Assembly (NCBI GenBank): GCA_016780065.1 | Contig: JADHML010000006.1 | Span: 1 to 64,000 of the forward strand | DNA from: Flavobacteriaceae bacterium | GTDB taxonomy: Bacteria > Bacteroidota > Bacteroidia > Flavobacteriales > Flavobacteriaceae | DNA: 64,000 nt | Reading direction: 5' to 3' | In this document: in pieces, positions 27,620-40,265 of the stretch | Layout: the number at the start of each line of letters is the position of its first letter | How positions within the stretch are numbered: position 1 is the stretch's first letter | Program-made: the position numbers and the translations under genes | Notes under the pieces: model-generated | The model's input: only the letters and a program-made list of their open reading frames with translations | Told to the model about the DNA's origin: nothing | Database searches by the model: none

Positions 27620-28141
27620 ATGACAAGAGAAGAAAAAGCACAAGCTATCGAAAACTTAACTGTACAGCTCGGTGACAGTACCAACATCTATTTGACAGAT
27701 GTTTCTGGACTAGATGCGGCGAAAACCTCAAATTTGCGTCGTGCCTGTTTCAAAGCCGGAATTGAGCTTACTGTAGTTAAGAACACATTGTTAGCCAAAG
27801 CCATGGAGGCCTCTGATAAAAATTTCGGAGATCTAACCGATGTACTCAAAGGAAACACCGCGATGATGTTTTCTGAAGTAGGCAATGCGCCTGCCAAAGT
27901 CATCAAAGATTTTCGTAAGAAATCAGATCGACCGATTTTAAAGGGAGCCTACATCGAGGAAGCTATATACTTGGGCGATGACCAAGTTGAAGCCCTGGTT
28001 AATATCAAGTCTAAGGAAGAACTCATCGGTGAAATAATTACACTGTTGCAGTCTCCTGCTAAAAACGTGGTTTCAGCCCTTCAATCGGGTGGTGGAACCC
28101 TCGCTGGAATTATTAAAACGCTATCCGAAAAGGAAGCATAA
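27620..28141 (+). CDS. rplJ: 50S ribosomal protein L10
   Basis: MTREEKAQAIENLTVQLGDSTNIYLTDVSGLDAAKTSNLRRACF. Confidence 0.97.
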   Translation: MTREEKAQAIENLTVQLGDSTNIYLTDVSGLDAAKTSNLRRACFKAGIELTVVKNTLLAKAMEASDKNFGDLTDVLKGNTAMMFSEVGNAPAKVIKDFRKKSDRPILKGAYIEEAIYLGDDQVEALVNIKSKEELIGEIITLLQSPAKNVVSALQSGGGTLAGIIKTLSEKEA

Positions 28142-28181
28142 ATTTTTTGTTTAACACAACTCTATTATAAATACGTTCAAA

Positions 28182-28562
28182 ATGGCAGATTTAAAAGATT
28201 TTGCAGAACAATTGGTCAACCTTACTGTTAAAGAAGTAAATGAATTGGCCGAAATTCTTAAAGAAGAATATGGTATCGAGCCGGCTGCTGCTGCAGTAGC
28301 TGTCGCTGGTCCTGCTGCTGGAGGTGGTGACGCCGCTGGTGGAGAAGAAAAATCAGAATTTGATGTAATTCTTAAAGCAGCTGGTGGTTCAAAACTTGCC
28401 GTCGTTAAATTGGTTAAAGAGCTTACTGGTCTTGGTTTGAAAGAAGCCAAAGAATTGGTAGACAACGCTCCTAGCCCAATCAAAGAAGGTGTAGCCAAAG
28501 ACGAAGCAGAAGGCTTAAAGTCTTCTCTTGAAGAAGCTGGCGCTGAGGTTGAATTGAAGTAA
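28182..28562 (+). CDS. rplL: 50S ribosomal protein L7/L12
   Basis: [42 protein letters not shown]. Confidence 0.98.
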   Translation: MADLKDFAEQLVNLTVKEVNELAEILKEEYGIEPAAAAVAVAGPAAGGGDAAGGEEKSEFDVILKAAGGSKLAVVKLVKELTGLGLKEAKELVDNAPSPIKEGVAKDEAEGLKSSLEEAGAEVELK

Positions 28563-28582
28563 CCCTCACTGATTAACTCATT

Positions 28583-28648
28583 CTAAGGCCACGGATTTTT
28601 CCGCTGGCCTTAGCTTCGTTTTGAAAACGAAAGCAGCTCTTAGCTGTT
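28583..28648 (+). promoter_or_regulatory. Three tandem stem-loops between rplL and rpoB
   Basis: CTAAGGCCA-CGGA-TTTT-TCCG-C-TGGCCTTAG; TTCGTT-TTGAA-AACGAA; CAGCT-CTT-AGCTG. Confidence 0.7.
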
Positions 28649-28677
28649 CATTTATTCTAAAATAACAACTGTTGTCT

Positions 28678-31600
28678 ATGTCAACACATCCTGAAAGAAT
28701 CAATTTCTCCTCGGCCATCAACACGCCTGAGTACCCCGATTTTCTGGACATTCAAATTAAATCTTTTCAAGACTTTTTTCAACTCGAGACCAAATCTGAC
28801 GAGCGTGATAATGAAGGCCTTTTTAACACCTTCAAGGAAAATTTTCCTATTTCCGATACGCGCAATCAGTTCGTACTCGAGTTTTTAGATTACTTTGTGG
28901 ATCCACCTCGATACTCCATTATTGAGTGTATTGAAAGAGGGCTTACCTATAGTGTGCCGTTAAAAGCTCGATTAAAACTATATTGTACTGACCCAGAACA
29001 TGAGGACTTTGAAACCATCGTTCAGGACGTTTTTTTAGGAACCATCCCTTACATGACCCCTAGTGGTACTTTTGTTATTAATGGTGCCGAACGAATCGTT
29101 GTTTCTCAATTACACCGCTCTCCAGGAGTGTTTTTTGGTCAATCCTTCCACGCAAATGGCACAAAACTTTATTCTGCTCGTGTAATCCCTTTCAAGGGTT
29201 CATGGATAGAGTTTGCAACGGACATCAATAGTGTGATGTATGCATACATTGACCGAAAAAAGAAATTACCTGTCACTACGCTTTTCCGCGCGATTGGATA
29301 TGAGCGTGACAAAGACATTTTAGAAATTTTTGATTTAGCAGAAGAAATCAAAGTATCCAAGACTGGACTCAAAAAAGTAATGGGCAGAAAACTCGCTGCT
29401 CGTGTGTTGAATACTTGGTTTGAGGATTTTGTAGATGAAGACACTGGTGAAGTGGTCTCTATCGAACGTAATGAAATTGTATTAGATCGAGATACTATTC
29501 TTGAAAAAGAACACATCGATCAGATAGTTGAGGCCAATGCCAAAACCGTCTTATTACATAAAGAGGATTTGGAATCTGCTGATTATGCGATCATCCATAA
29601 TACCTTACAAAAAGATCCTACCAACTCCGAGAAAGAAGCGGTAGAACACATATACAGACAGCTGCGTAATGCAGAGCCACCAGATGAGGAAACGGCTCGA
29701 GGCATTATTGATAAATTGTTCTTTTCTGATCAGCGTTATAACCTCGGCGAGGTGGGGCGCTACAGGATGAATAAAAAGCTCGGTCTTGACATTGAGATGG
29801 ACAAACAAGTCTTAACAAAAGACGACATCATAACCATCATTAAGTATTTAATCGAATTGATTAATTCTAAGGCAGAGATTGACGATATCGATCACCTTTC
29901 GAACCGTCGAGTACGTACGGTTGGTGAGCAATTGTCATCTCAGTTTGGTGTGGGTCTTTCTCGAATGGCACGTACGATTCGTGAACGTATGAACGTCCGT
30001 GACAATGAGGTCTTCACACCGATTGACTTGATTAACGCAAAGACTCTTTCATCGGTAATCAACTCATTTTTTGGTACGAACCAATTGTCTCAATTTATGG
30101 ATCAGACCAACCCATTGGCTGAAATCACCCATAAACGCCGACTTTCTGCATTAGGCCCTGGAGGTCTATCGCGTGAACGTGCTGGATTTGAGGTACGTGA
30201 CGTACACTATACCCACTATGGTAGAATGTGTCCAATCGAAACGCCTGAAGGACCCAACATTGGTTTGATTTCATCTTTAGGTGTATTTGCCAAAGTCAAT
30301 AATTTAGGTTTTATAGAAACTCCCTATAGAAAAGTAGAAAACGGAGTTGTTGATCTAAACGATATGACATATCTGTCAGCTGAGGAAGAAGAAGGCAAAC
30401 TGATTGCTCAAGCCAACGTTGAAAAAGACGACAAAGGAAAAATCTCTATCGAAAAAGTGATTGCACGATCTGAGGCAGATTACCCAGTTGTTGAGCCAAC
30501 TTCTATTGATTATACAGATGTAGCTCCAAACCAAATTGCTTCGATTTCAGCATCTTTGATTCCTTTCTTGGAGCACGATGATGCCAACCGTGCACTTATG
30601 GGATCTAACATGATGCGTCAGGCTGTACCGCTTCTGCGCCCACAGGCGCCTATTGTAGGTACTGGTTTGGAGCGTCAGGTAGCTAGAGACTCTCGAGTGT
30701 TGATCAATGCTGAAGGACAAGGAGTGGTTACCTATGTAGATGCAGATTTGATTAAAATCAAATACAAAAGCACAGATGAGGAAAAACTCATCAGCTTTGG
30801 TTCTGATGAAAAAGTGTATCCTCTGGTCAAGTTTAGAAAAACCAACCAAGGAACGACCATCAACCTCAAGCCTATCGTTCGTGTGGGAGATAGAGTTGAA
30901 AAAGGACAAGTATTGTGTGAAGGCTATGCTACCCAAAATGGAGAGTTGGCACTTGGTCGCAATATGAAAGTAGCCTTTATGCCTTGGAAAGGATACAACT
31001 TTGAGGATGCGATTGTGATTTCTGAAAAAGTGGTTCGTGAAGACATATTTACTTCAATACACATTGATGAATATGCCCTAGAGGTACGAGACACAAAGCT
31101 CGGTAAGGAGGAGTTAACCAACGACATCCCCAACGTGAGCGAAGAGGCTACAAAAGATCTTGATGAAAACGGTATGATCCGAGTTGGCGCAGAAGTCAAA
31201 TCAGGGGATATTTTGATTGGTAAGATCACTCCTAAAGGAGAATCAGACCCCACTCCTGAAGAAAAACTTCTTCGTGCCATTTTTGGTGATAAAGCAGGTG
31301 ACGTAAAAGATGCATCTTTGAAAGCACCTCCATCACTCGAAGGAGTAGTAATAGACAAAAAGCTATTTACACGCATTGTTAAAGACAAGCGTCGTCGTTC
31401 ACAAGACAAAGAAGATTTAGAAGCTTTGGATATCAAGTTTGAAACCAAGTTTGAAGATCTAAAATCTTTATTGGTTGAAAAGCTTTTTACCATCCTTAGC
31501 GGAAAAACTTGTCAAGGAGTGTTCAACGATTTGGGCGAAGAAGTTCTGCCAAAAGGCAAGAAGTTTACCCTTAAAATGCTTAATGGTGTTGACGATTATG

Positions 31601-32484
31601 CACACCTTGTTATCGGTACATGGACCGTAGATTCTAAAATCAACGCGACAGTAAACAACTTAATGCACAACTACAAGATTAAAGAAAACGACTTGCAGGG
31701 AGCATTGAGGAGAGAGAAATTTACCATATCCGTAGGAGATGAATTGCCTGCAGGTATCTTAAAACTTGCTAAGGTCTATATCGCCAAAAAACGCAAGTTG
31801 AAAGTGGGTGATAAAATGGCAGGTCGTCACGGAAACAAGGGTATTGTAGCCCGTATTGTTCGTGAAGAAGACATGCCGTTCCTAGAAGACGGAACACCTG
31901 TTGATATTGTACTCAATCCTCTTGGTGTACCATCTCGAATGAATATCGGACAGATATACGAAACCGTACTGGGTTGGGCTGGGCAGAAGTTAGACAAAAA
32001 CTTCTCTACACCTATTTTTGATGGGGCTTCAAGTGATGAAGTCGCTGCCCTTATCAAAGAGGCTGGCATACCACAGTATGGACACACTTATCTTTATGAT
32101 GGTGGTACAGGTCAGCGTTTCGATCAACCTGCTACAGTAGGGGTGATTTATATGCTCAAGTTGGGTCACATGGTAGACGATAAAATGCACTCACGATCGA
32201 TAGGTCCTTACTCGCTTATCACTCAGCAACCGCTTGGTGGTAAAGCACAGTTTGGTGGCCAGCGATTTGGAGAAATGGAAGTATGGGCTTTAGAGGCCTA
32301 TGGTGCTTCCAGTACCTTACAAGAAATACTTACGGTCAAGTCGGATGACGTGGTCGGACGTGCTAAAACATACGAATCAATTGTCAAGGGTGAAGCCATG
32401 CCAAAACCTGGTTTGCCTGAGTCATTCAATGTATTGATGCACGAACTTAACGGTCTTGGACTCGACATACGACTAGAAGAATAA
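28678..32484 (+). CDS. rpoB: DNA-directed RNA polymerase subunit beta
   Basis: [34 protein letters not shown]...; full-length RpoB; ATG at 28678 preferred over TTG at 28672. Confidence 0.99.
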   Translation: MSTHPERINFSSAINTPEYPDFLDIQIKSFQDFFQLETKSDERDNEGLFNTFKENFPISDTRNQFVLEFLDYFVDPPRYSIIECIERGLTYSVPLKARLKLYCTDPEHEDFETIVQDVFLGTIPYMTPSGTFVINGAERIVVSQLHRSPGVFFGQSFHANGTKLYSARVIPFKGSWIEFATDINSVMYAYIDRKKKLPVTTLFRAIGYERDKDILEIFDLAEEIKVSKTGLKKVMGRKLAARVLNTWFEDFVDEDTGEVVSIERNEIVLDRDTILEKEHIDQIVEANAKTVLLHKEDLESADYAIIHNTLQKDPTNSEKEAVEHIYRQLRNAEPPDEETARGIIDKLFFSDQRYNLGEVGRYRMNKKLGLDIEMDKQVLTKDDIITIIKYLIELINSKAEIDDIDHLSNRRVRTVGEQLSSQFGVGLSRMARTIRERMNVRDNEVFTPIDLINAKTLSSVINSFFGTNQLSQFMDQTNPLAEITHKRRLSALGPGGLSRERAGFEVRDVHYTHYGRMCPIETPEGPNIGLISSLGVFAKVNNLGFIETPYRKVENGVVDLNDMTYLSAEEEEGKLIAQANVEKDDKGKISIEKVIARSEADYPVVEPTSIDYTDVAPNQIASISASLIPFLEHDDANRALMGSNMMRQAVPLLRPQAPIVGTGLERQVARDSRVLINAEGQGVVTYVDADLIKIKYKSTDEEKLISFGSDEKVYPLVKFRKTNQGTTINLKPIVRVGDRVEKGQVLCEGYATQNGELALGRNMKVAFMPWKGYNFEDAIVISEKVVREDIFTSIHIDEYALEVRDTKLGKEELTNDIPNVSEEATKDLDENGMIRVGAEVKSGDILIGKITPKGESDPTPEEKLLRAIFGDKAGDVKDASLKAPPSLEGVVIDKKLFTRIVKDKRRRSQDKEDLEALDIKFETKFEDLKSLLVEKLFTILSGKTCQGVFNDLGEEVLPKGKKFTLKMLNGVDDYAHLVIGTWTVDSKINATVNNLMHNYKIKENDLQGALRREKFTISVGDELPAGILKLAKVYIAKKRKLKVGDKMAGRHGNKGIVARIVREEDMPFLEDGTPVDIVLNPLGVPSRMNIGQIYETVLGWAGQKLDKNFSTPIFDGASSDEVAALIKEAGIPQYGHTYLYDGGTGQRFDQPATVGVIYMLKLGHMVDDKMHSRSIGPYSLITQQPLGGKAQFGGQRFGEMEVWALEAYGASSTLQEILTVKSDDVVGRAKTYESIVKGEAMPKPGLPESFNVLMHELNGLGLDIRLEE

Positions 32485-32505
32485 TATTTTAATCCATTCA
32501 GTAAA

Positions 32506-35500
32506 ATGGCTAGATTTAACGACAATCAACAACCTGTAAGCTTTAACAAAATATCCATAGGATTGGCCTCTCCGGAGTCCATTCTTGCGGCTTCACGTGG
32601 TGAGGTGCTTAAGCCCGAAACCATCAACTACCGTACGCACAAACCTGAGCGTGATGGACTGTTTTGTGAGCGAATTTTTGGACCTGTTAAAGATTTTGAA
32701 TGTGCCTGTGGTAAATACAAACGCATCCGCTATAAAGGAATTGTTTGTGACCGATGTGGTGTAGAAGTAACCGAAAAGAAAGTACGTCGTGACCGTGTAG
32801 GTCACATCAGCTTGGTGGTGCCAGTAGCCCACATATGGTATTTCCGCTCTTTGCCAAACAAAATTGGATACTTACTTGGATTGCCATCCAAAAAGCTCGA
32901 TATGATCATTTATTACGAGCGCTATGTGGTCATTCAACCAGGTATTGCAACGAACGAAGAAGGAGAACCTCTCCAGAAAATGGATTTCCTAACTGAGGAA
33001 GAGTACCTAAATGTACTCGAAAAAATCCCAGCTGAAAACCAATATTTGGAAGACTCAGACCCAAATAAGTTTATTGCTAAAATGGGAGCTGAATGTTTGA
33101 TAGAATTATTAAGCCGAATCGATTTAGATGCTCTTTCATACCAATTAAGAGATAAGGCCAATAATGAAACTTCTAAACAACGTAAGACAGAAGCTTTAAA
33201 GCGTTTACAAGTAGTGGAGGCGTTGCGCGAAGCCAATCAAAACCGCGACAATAATCCGGAGTGGATGATCATGAAAGCTATCCCGGTTATCCCTCCTGAG
33301 TTACGTCCATTGGTACCGCTAGATGGAGGACGTTTTGCAACTTCTGACCTCAACGACTTATATCGACGTGTGATCATTCGAAACAACCGTCTAAAGCGTT
33401 TGATTGAGATAAAAGCACCAGAGGTAATTCTGCGAAATGAAAAACGTATGTTGCAAGAATCTGTTGACTCACTTTTTGACAACACTCGTAAGTCTTCTGC
33501 TGTTAAAACAGATGCCAATCGTCCTTTGAAGTCACTTTCTGACTCTCTTAAAGGAAAGCAAGGTAGATTCCGTCAAAATCTTTTAGGAAAACGCGTTGAT
33601 TACTCTGCACGTTCTGTAATCGTTGTGGGACCTGAGCTCAAATTGTTTGAGTGTGGTCTTCCTAAAAATATGGCAGCAGAACTTTATAAGCCTTTTATCA
33701 TCCGTAAACTTATAGAACGCGGAATTGTAAAAACCGTAAAATCTGCTAAAAAGATTATTGACAAGCGAGAGCCTGTAGTATGGGATATTTTAGAAAATGT
33801 TCTTAAAGGTCATCCAGTTCTTTTGAACCGTGCCCCCACACTACACAGACTTGGTATTCAAGCTTTTCAACCCAAGCTTATTGAAGGAAAAGCCATCCAA
33901 TTGCACCCATTAGCATGTACAGCATTCAACGCTGACTTTGATGGGGACCAAATGGCGGTTCACCTTCCTTTGGGCCCTGAGGCCATTTTAGAAGCTCAGC
34001 TTTTGATGCTTGCCTCACACAATATATTGAACCCTGCAAATGGTTCTCCAATTACAGTTCCATCTCAAGACATGGTATTGGGTCTATATTATATGACCAA
34101 AGCCAGAAAGTCTACAAAAGAGGTGACTGTTAAAGGTGAAGGATTGACATTTTATAGCCCAGAAGAGGTGACCATTGCCTTCAATGAAGGAAGTGTGGAA
34201 TTGAACGCTGAAATCAAGGTTCGCACCAAAGATTTCAATCAAGAGGGTGAGCTTGTGTTTCAGATCATAGAAACTACTGTTGGTCGCGTATTATTTAATG
34301 AAGTTGTACCTGAAAAAGCAGGATATATCAATGAAGTACTGACTAAGAAATCACTTCGTGATATTATTGGAAACATCCTTAAAGCGACTTCAGTTCCTGA
34401 AACCGCAGCTTTCTTGGATGAAATTAAAGACATGGGTTACAGTTTTGCTTTCAAAGGTGGATTGTCCTTTAGTCTTGGAGATATTATTATCCCCCCTGAA
34501 AAGGATCAGCTTATTGCAAGTGCCAATGAACAGGTAGATGGTATTATAGCCAATTATAACATGGGTCTTATTACCAATAATGAGCGTTATAACCAGGTGA
34601 TTGATGTTTGGACATCTGCCAATGCTACATTAACCGAATTAGCTATGAAGCGTATCCGAGAGGATCAACAAGGGTTCAACTCTGTGTATATGATGTTGGA
34701 TTCTGGTGCTCGAGGATCTAAAGAACAGATTCGCCAGCTTACTGGTATGCGCGGTCTGATGGCGAAGCCTAAAAAGTCTAACGCAGGTGGAGGAGAAATC
34801 ATCGAAAACCCCATCTTATCTAACTTTAAAGAAGGGCTTTCCATTTTGGAATACTTTATTTCAACTCACGGTGCTCGTAAGGGTCTAGCCGATACGGCAT
34901 TGAAAACGGCTGATGCGGGTTACCTAACGCGTCGTTTACACGATGTTGCTCAAGATGTGATCGTCAACACTGAAGATTGTGGTACACTTCGAGGCATCAC
35001 AGTCGAAGCCTTGAAAAAGAATGAAGAGGTTGTCGAGAAATTGGGAGATCGTGTTGTCGGTCGTGTGGCTCTGTTTGATGTGATCAACCCTTCTGATGGC
35101 ACTGTCATCGTTGAAGGCGGTCAAGAGATCTTAGACCACCATGTCAAGCTGATAGACGCCTCACCTATTGAGCGTGTGGAAGTTCGTTCGGCGCTTACAT
35201 GTGAAGCTAAAAAAGGTATCTGTGCCAAGTGTTATGGACGCAACCTTGCCAATGGTAAAATGGTTCAGATAGGAGAGTCTGTCGGAGTGATTGCAGCTCA
35301 GTCTATTGGGGAGCCAGGTACACAGCTTACGTTGCGTACATTCCACGTAGGGGGTATTGCAGGTAACATCTCTGAGGAAAACAAATTGGTTGCCAAGTTC
35401 GACGGTAAAGCCGAATTGGAAGACCTTAAAACTGTTGACGGAAAAGACGGTGATGGAAATGACGTAAAGATTGTCATTTCTAGAACTACTGAACTTAAAT

Positions 35501-36807
35501 TGGTCGACAAAAAGACAGGTATTACGTTGAGTAATAATATCATTCCTTACGGTTCCTTTATCCATATCAAAGATGGTCAAGCAATCAAAAAGGATGATGT
35601 CATTTGTAAGTGGGATCCTTATAACGGTGTGATTATCTCTGAATTCTCAGGAAAAATCGGATATGAAAACATCCAGCAAGGCGTAACCTTTCAGGTTGAA
35701 ATCGACGAGCAGACTGGTTTCCAAGAAAAAGTGATTACTGAGTCGAGAAACAAAAAAGTCATTCCTACCTTATTGATTCAGGATAAAAAAGGAAATACTT
35801 TACAGTCCTACAACCTCCCAGTGGGTGCCCTCTTGATGGTCAATGATGGAGATGCTATTGAGGCCGGTAAAATTTTGGTAAAAATCCCGCGTAAGTCAGC
35901 CAAATCAGGTGATATTACGGGTGGTTTACCGAGAGTAACTGAGTTGTTCGAAGCACGTAATCCTTCCAATCCGGCGGTTGTTTCTGAAATCGACGGTGTC
36001 GTGTCGTTTGGTAAAATCAAACGTGGAAACCGTGAAATTATAATCGAATCGAAAACAGGAGAAATCAAAAAGTACCTAGTCAAATTATCTAACCAAATTT
36101 TGGTACAGGAAAATGACTTTGTCAAAGCTGGTATGCCGCTTTCGGATGGCGCCATCACTCCTAACGATATTTTGGACATCAAAGGCCCATCTGCTGTTCA
36201 GCAGTACTTGGTAAACGAAGTACAAGAAGTATATCGATTACAAGGAGTGAAAATCAACGACAAACACTTCGAAGTGGTTGTTCGTCAGATGATGCGTAAG
36301 GTTCGAATCGAAGATTCAGGTGATACAACTTTCCTTGAAGGACAACTTGTTCACAAAATTGATTTCATTGACGAAAACGATGCCTTGTTTGGGTCTAAAG
36401 TTATTACCGAAGTAGGTGATTCTGAGAATCTCAAAGCGGGTCAGATTGTGACAGCACGTCAGTTGCGCGATGAGAATTCGTTGCTCCGACGTGAAGACAA
36501 AGCTCTAGTAGAGGCTCGCGATGCTGTGAACGCAACTGCAACACCTATATTACAGGGTATCACTCGAGCGTCGTTACAGACCAAATCGTTTATCTCTGCG
36601 GCATCGTTCCAAGAAACGACCAAAGTACTCAACGAGGCTGCTGTCAACGGTAAGATTGACACCCTAGAGGGACTCAAAGAAAACGTAATTGTAGGACATA
36701 AAATCCCTGCAGGAACGGGCAACCGTGCTTACAATGACATCATTGTGGGCTATACGGATGAGTACAAAGAGCTATTGGCTAAAAAGGAATTTAACTTGAA
36801 TGCCTAA
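32506..36807 (+). CDS. rpoC: DNA-directed RNA polymerase subunit beta'
   Basis: [15 protein letters not shown] catalytic motif; Zn-binding [26 protein letters not shown]. Confidence 0.99.
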   Translation: MARFNDNQQPVSFNKISIGLASPESILAASRGEVLKPETINYRTHKPERDGLFCERIFGPVKDFECACGKYKRIRYKGIVCDRCGVEVTEKKVRRDRVGHISLVVPVAHIWYFRSLPNKIGYLLGLPSKKLDMIIYYERYVVIQPGIATNEEGEPLQKMDFLTEEEYLNVLEKIPAENQYLEDSDPNKFIAKMGAECLIELLSRIDLDALSYQLRDKANNETSKQRKTEALKRLQVVEALREANQNRDNNPEWMIMKAIPVIPPELRPLVPLDGGRFATSDLNDLYRRVIIRNNRLKRLIEIKAPEVILRNEKRMLQESVDSLFDNTRKSSAVKTDANRPLKSLSDSLKGKQGRFRQNLLGKRVDYSARSVIVVGPELKLFECGLPKNMAAELYKPFIIRKLIERGIVKTVKSAKKIIDKREPVVWDILENVLKGHPVLLNRAPTLHRLGIQAFQPKLIEGKAIQLHPLACTAFNADFDGDQMAVHLPLGPEAILEAQLLMLASHNILNPANGSPITVPSQDMVLGLYYMTKARKSTKEVTVKGEGLTFYSPEEVTIAFNEGSVELNAEIKVRTKDFNQEGELVFQIIETTVGRVLFNEVVPEKAGYINEVLTKKSLRDIIGNILKATSVPETAAFLDEIKDMGYSFAFKGGLSFSLGDIIIPPEKDQLIASANEQVDGIIANYNMGLITNNERYNQVIDVWTSANATLTELAMKRIREDQQGFNSVYMMLDSGARGSKEQIRQLTGMRGLMAKPKKSNAGGGEIIENPILSNFKEGLSILEYFISTHGARKGLADTALKTADAGYLTRRLHDVAQDVIVNTEDCGTLRGITVEALKKNEEVVEKLGDRVVGRVALFDVINPSDGTVIVEGGQEILDHHVKLIDASPIERVEVRSALTCEAKKGICAKCYGRNLANGKMVQIGESVGVIAAQSIGEPGTQLTLRTFHVGGIAGNISEENKLVAKFDGKAELEDLKTVDGKDGDGNDVKIVISRTTELKLVDKKTGITLSNNIIPYGSFIHIKDGQAIKKDDVICKWDPYNGVIISEFSGKIGYENIQQGVTFQVEIDEQTGFQEKVITESRNKKVIPTLLIQDKKGNTLQSYNLPVGALLMVNDGDAIEAGKILVKIPRKSAKSGDITGGLPRVTELFEARNPSNPAVVSEIDGVVSFGKIKRGNREIIIESKTGEIKKYLVKLSNQILVQENDFVKAGMPLSDGAITPNDILDIKGPSAVQQYLVNEVQEVYRLQGVKINDKHFEVVVRQMMRKVRIEDSGDTTFLEGQLVHKIDFIDENDALFGSKVITEVGDSENLKAGQIVTARQLRDENSLLRREDKALVEARDAVNATATPILQGITRASLQTKSFISAASFQETTKVLNEAAVNGKIDTLEGLKENVIVGHKIPAGTGNRAYNDIIVGYTDEYKELLAKKEFNLNA

Positions 36808-37121
36808 TGAGCGACAATAAAGCTAAAAAAGAGGGCAGCATCAACATTGAGTTGGATCTGGAAACCGCGCAAGGCACCTATACCAACTTGGCGATCATCA
36901 ATCACTCGGTATCCGAGTTTGTGGTTGACTTTATCAATGTGATGCCAGGCGCTCCTAAAGCCAAAGTACGTTCGCGGATCATACTTACCCCTCAGCATGC
37001 CAAACGCTTTTTAAAAGCTCTGGGCGATAACGTCCAGCGCTTTGAAGCGGCACATGGAGAGATCAAAGAGTATGATCAGCCCTCCATTCCGCTCAACTTC
37101 GGACCTCCCGGAGAAGCCTAA
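36807..37121 (+). CDS. DUF3467 domain-containing protein
   Basis: ELDLETAQGTYTNLAIINHSVSEFVVDFINVMPGAPKAKVRSRIILTPQHAKRFLKAL; directly downstream of rpoC as commonly seen in Bacteroidota. Confidence 0.92.
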   Translation: MSDNKAKKEGSINIELDLETAQGTYTNLAIINHSVSEFVVDFINVMPGAPKAKVRSRIILTPQHAKRFLKALGDNVQRFEAAHGEIKEYDQPSIPLNFGPPGEA

Positions 37122-37131
37122 CAAAACAAAA

Positions 37132-37154
37132 CCCTCCATATGGAGGGTTTTTTT
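37132..37154 (+). terminator. Terminator after the rpoBC-DUF3467 operon
   Basis: CCCTCC-ATAT-GGAGGG followed by T7. Confidence 0.82.
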
Positions 37155-37306
37155 ATGGATTGGTTTTGTGCTTGATTTAAACTTCCGTTTCTTTTTGGCT
37201 CGCGTCTGCCTGTCGGCAGTCAGGTTTTGGATGCGTATAAAAATAGGTATGCGTTGCAAATGCGCACTAGAAGGTTCTTGGAGGATTTAAATCCCTTGAA
37301 ATTCTA

Positions 37307-38893
37307 TTAAAACTCTGAAGTCGCATGGAACTCAAGGGCGGCGTATTTGTCTTGTGTCATTTGTAGGGAAAAAGCAGAGTCTGCCAAAAAGACCAGTTGT
37401 CCTTGTTTGTCTTTGGCCAAAAACTTGGCTTTCACACGGGAGAATTCTTTAAAATCGGGGTGTTGTGGATCAGGGGTTTCCACCCAGCAGGCTTTATGTA
37501 CGTTCAGGTTTTCGTAGCTACACTTCGCCCCGTATTCGTGTTCCAAGCGGTATTGAATCACCTCAAACTGTAGTGCGCCCACGGTACCGATCACTTTACG
37601 TCCGTTGAGTTCAAGGGTAAAAAGCTGAGCCACCCCTTCATCCATAAGCTGGTCGATTCCTTTGGCCAGTTGTTTGGCTTTCATGGGATCGGCATTGTTG
37701 ATGTATCTAAAGTGTTCAGGTGAAAAACTAGGAATCCCCGAAAAGTGCAACACTTCCCCTGCAGTCAAGGTATCACCAATTTTAAAATTACCCGTATCGT
37801 GTAGGCCTACAATGTCTCCAGGATAAGAGACAGAAACAATCTCTTTTTTATCCGCAAAGAAGGCATTGGGGCTGCTGAATTTTAGTTTTTTTCCCAAACG
37901 TACATGCAGATAAGGCGTATTGCGTTCAAAAGTCCCTGACACCACCTTTATAAAAGCCAGGCGGTCGCGGTGCTTGGGATCCATGTTTGCATGTATTTTA
38001 AAAACAAAGCCACTAAAGTTGTCTTCTTCGGGCGCAACGAGGCGTTCTACACTGCTTTTTGGTCTTGGTGTGGGGGCAATTTCGACAAAGCAGTCGAGCA
38101 GCTCTTGCACGCCAAAATTGTTTAGGGCAGATCCAAAAAATACCGGCTGTTGTTGCCCTGCCAAATAGGCTTCGCTGTCAAACGCTGGATAGACTTCTGT
38201 CACCAATTCGATCTCTTCTCGTAAGGTCGCTGCAGCTTGTTCGCCAATATGCGTACTCAAGGTAGGATCATTGATGTCATCAAAATCCATGGCATCTGCT
38301 ATGCGGGTTTTGTTGGCCTCATCAAAAAGACGCAAACGTTTGCGCCACAGGTTGTAAATCCCCTGAAAATCATAACCCATTCCAATGGGGAAACTCAATG
38401 GAACCACCTTAAAACCTAATTTTTGTTCGACCTCGTCTAATAGGTCAAATGCATCTTTTCCTTCTCGGTCAAGTTTGTTGATAAACACAATGATAGGAAT
38501 GTTGCGCATTCGACAGACCTCTACCAGTTTTTCAGTTTGTTCTTCAACTCCTTTGGCTACGTCGATGACTACAATCACACTATCCACTGCAGTTAAGGTT
38601 CGAAAGGTGTCCTCAGCAAAGTCTTTGTGTCCAGGAGTATCTAAGATGTTAATTTTTTTATCACGATAGTGAAAAGCCAGTACGGAAGTTGCCACCGAAA
38701 TTCCTCGTTGTCGCTCAATCTCCATAAAATCACTAGTCGCGGATTTTTGAATCTTGTTGGACTTTACCGCCCCTGCTTCTTGGATGGCTCCACCAAAGAG
38801 AAGAAGTTTTTCTGTCAGAGTGGTTTTTCCTGCATCTGGGTGAGATATGATGCCAAATGTTCGGCGGCGAGCGATTTCGTTTGTAAAACTCAT
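37307..38893 (-). CDS. prfC: Peptide chain release factor 3
   Basis: RRRTFGIISHPDAGKTTLTEKLLLFGGAIQEAGAVKSNK. Confidence 0.97.
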   Translation of the reverse strand: MSFTNEIARRRTFGIISHPDAGKTTLTEKLLLFGGAIQEAGAVKSNKIQKSATSDFMEIERQRGISVATSVLAFHYRDKKINILDTPGHKDFAEDTFRTLTAVDSVIVVIDVAKGVEEQTEKLVEVCRMRNIPIIVFINKLDREGKDAFDLLDEVEQKLGFKVVPLSFPIGMGYDFQGIYNLWRKRLRLFDEANKTRIADAMDFDDINDPTLSTHIGEQAAATLREEIELVTEVYPAFDSEAYLAGQQQPVFFGSALNNFGVQELLDCFVEIAPTPRPKSSVERLVAPEEDNFSGFVFKIHANMDPKHRDRLAFIKVVSGTFERNTPYLHVRLGKKLKFSSPNAFFADKKEIVSVSYPGDIVGLHDTGNFKIGDTLTAGEVLHFSGIPSFSPEHFRYINNADPMKAKQLAKGIDQLMDEGVAQLFTLELNGRKVIGTVGALQFEVIQYRLEHEYGAKCSYENLNVHKACWVETPDPQHPDFKEFSRVKAKFLAKDKQGQLVFLADSAFSLQMTQDKYAALEFHATSEF

Positions 38894-38963
38894 GATGGCG
38901 CAAAAATATCTGCTTTTTTGGGATTATAGCCTTTCTGAGCTGCAATATTTGTATTTTTGAGTC

Positions 38964-39500
38964 ATGGGGAATCAATTTGAAGAACAAGTGGTGTTAGTTG
39001 ATGAGTATGACAACCCTATTGGCTTGATGCCTAAGTTGGAGGCACACCAAAAGGCCGTGTTGCATCGTGCTTTCTCTGTATTTGTGTTGAATGACCAAAA
39101 CGAATTGATGCTTCAACAACGTGCGCTTCACAAATATCACTCCCCAGGCTTATGGACCAACACTTGTTGCAGTCACCAACGCAGTGGTGAGTCTAATATT
39201 CAAGCTGGTACGCGTCGCCTTCAGGAAGAAATGGGTTTTACAACCCAACTGACTGAACTGACCTCATTTATATACAAGGCTCCATTCGATAACGGACTCA
39301 CAGAACACGAACTCGATCACATCATGTTGGGACGCTACAATGACAACCCAACCATCAATCCAGACGAGGTAGCCAATTGGAAATGGATGCCCATAGAGGA
39401 AGTTAAACTAGATGTGTCAGCACATCCCGAACGCTACACCGTTTGGTTTGTGATTATTTTTGAACGTTTTTATAAAGATCTTTTCACCATATGTCAGTAA
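38964..39500 (+). CDS. idi: Isopentenyl-diphosphate delta-isomerase (type I)
   Basis: HRAFSVFVLNDQNELMLQQRALHKYHSPGLWTNTCCSHQR; NUDIX-like IPP isomerase. Confidence 0.96.
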   Translation: MGNQFEEQVVLVDEYDNPIGLMPKLEAHQKAVLHRAFSVFVLNDQNELMLQQRALHKYHSPGLWTNTCCSHQRSGESNIQAGTRRLQEEMGFTTQLTELTSFIYKAPFDNGLTEHELDHIMLGRYNDNPTINPDEVANWKWMPIEEVKLDVSAHPERYTVWFVIIFERFYKDLFTICQ

Positions 39501-39898
39501 CTGTCAGCCGTAAGGCTCATTTTAATGCCGCTCATAGATTGTATCGCCCCGATTGGGACGATGCTGCCAATGAGGAAGTGTTCGGCAAGTGCGCCAATCC
39601 ATATTATCATGGCCACAATTACGACCTGATTGTGCATGTCACTGGAACTATCGATCCAACAACAGGGTATGTTGTGGATATGAAAGTACTCAAAGACCTT
39701 ATTAAATCAGAGATTGAGGATGCTTTTGACCATAAAAACCTGAACGAGCAAGTCCCTGAATTTAAAAATCTGATTCCTACGGCAGAGAATATTGTGGTTG
39801 TAATTTGGGACAAGCTTCGACCTCATATTGATTCTGACAAAAAATTAGCGGTTACTCTTTATGAAACCCCTCGCAACTATGTTCACTATGAGGGCTAA
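39491..39898 (+). CDS. queD: 6-carboxy-tetrahydropterin synthase family (QueD/PTPS)
   Basis: AHFNAAHRLYRPDW, GKCANPYYHGHNYDLIVHV, ETPRNYVHYEG. Confidence 0.88.
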   Translation: MSVTVSRKAHFNAAHRLYRPDWDDAANEEVFGKCANPYYHGHNYDLIVHVTGTIDPTTGYVVDMKVLKDLIKSEIEDAFDHKNLNEQVPEFKNLIPTAENIVVVIWDKLRPHIDSDKKLAVTLYETPRNYVHYEG

Positions 39899-39998
39899 TC
39901 TATTGAGCTTTTTGCAAGTTGCATTAAGATGACATTGGTTATCTTTGATCTGATATGAATGTATGACTGTGAAGACAGTTATTTAAAATGAAAAGACT

Positions 39999-40265
39999 AT
40001 GGCAAGTATACGTGACTTAAAAAAAGATTTAAACTATGTGTTGGGTGAAGTAATTCAGCAAGCTTTGGACTGGGAAAATGCAAAGCCTGATGCTGACCAT
40101 AAAGAAAGTCAAAAGATTATTGATGATGCGGTGGATCTTTTCGATACATTGACTGCCAGAATTTACCAAAACAAAGGTCAAAACTCACAAGCACACTTCA
40201 AACAAATCGCCGATGATTTGCTTGAAAAAGGGAATGCATTATTGGATCGAGTTATTGCTTTGTAA
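39999..40265 (+). CDS. Conserved hypothetical protein (88 aa)
   Basis: Helical, MASIRDLKKDLNYVLGEVIQQALDWENAKPDADHKE; preceded by a promoter-like TTG-N18-TATCTTTG. Confidence 0.75.
   Translation: MASIRDLKKDLNYVLGEVIQQALDWENAKPDADHKESQKIIDDAVDLFDTLTARIYQNKGQNSQAHFKQIADDLLEKGNALLDRVIAL

Noticed and set aside
30924-31493. 189-aa minus-strand ORF inside rpoB, and similar antisense ORFs in rpoC, htpG and tuf
   Set aside because: Antisense shadow ORFs of highly expressed conserved genes; no recognisable motifs, promoters or start contexts.
37042-37290. Overlapping 82-aa ORFs on both strands downstream of DUF3467
   Set aside because: They cross the terminator and a palindromic spacer; low-complexity basic composition with no homology signal.
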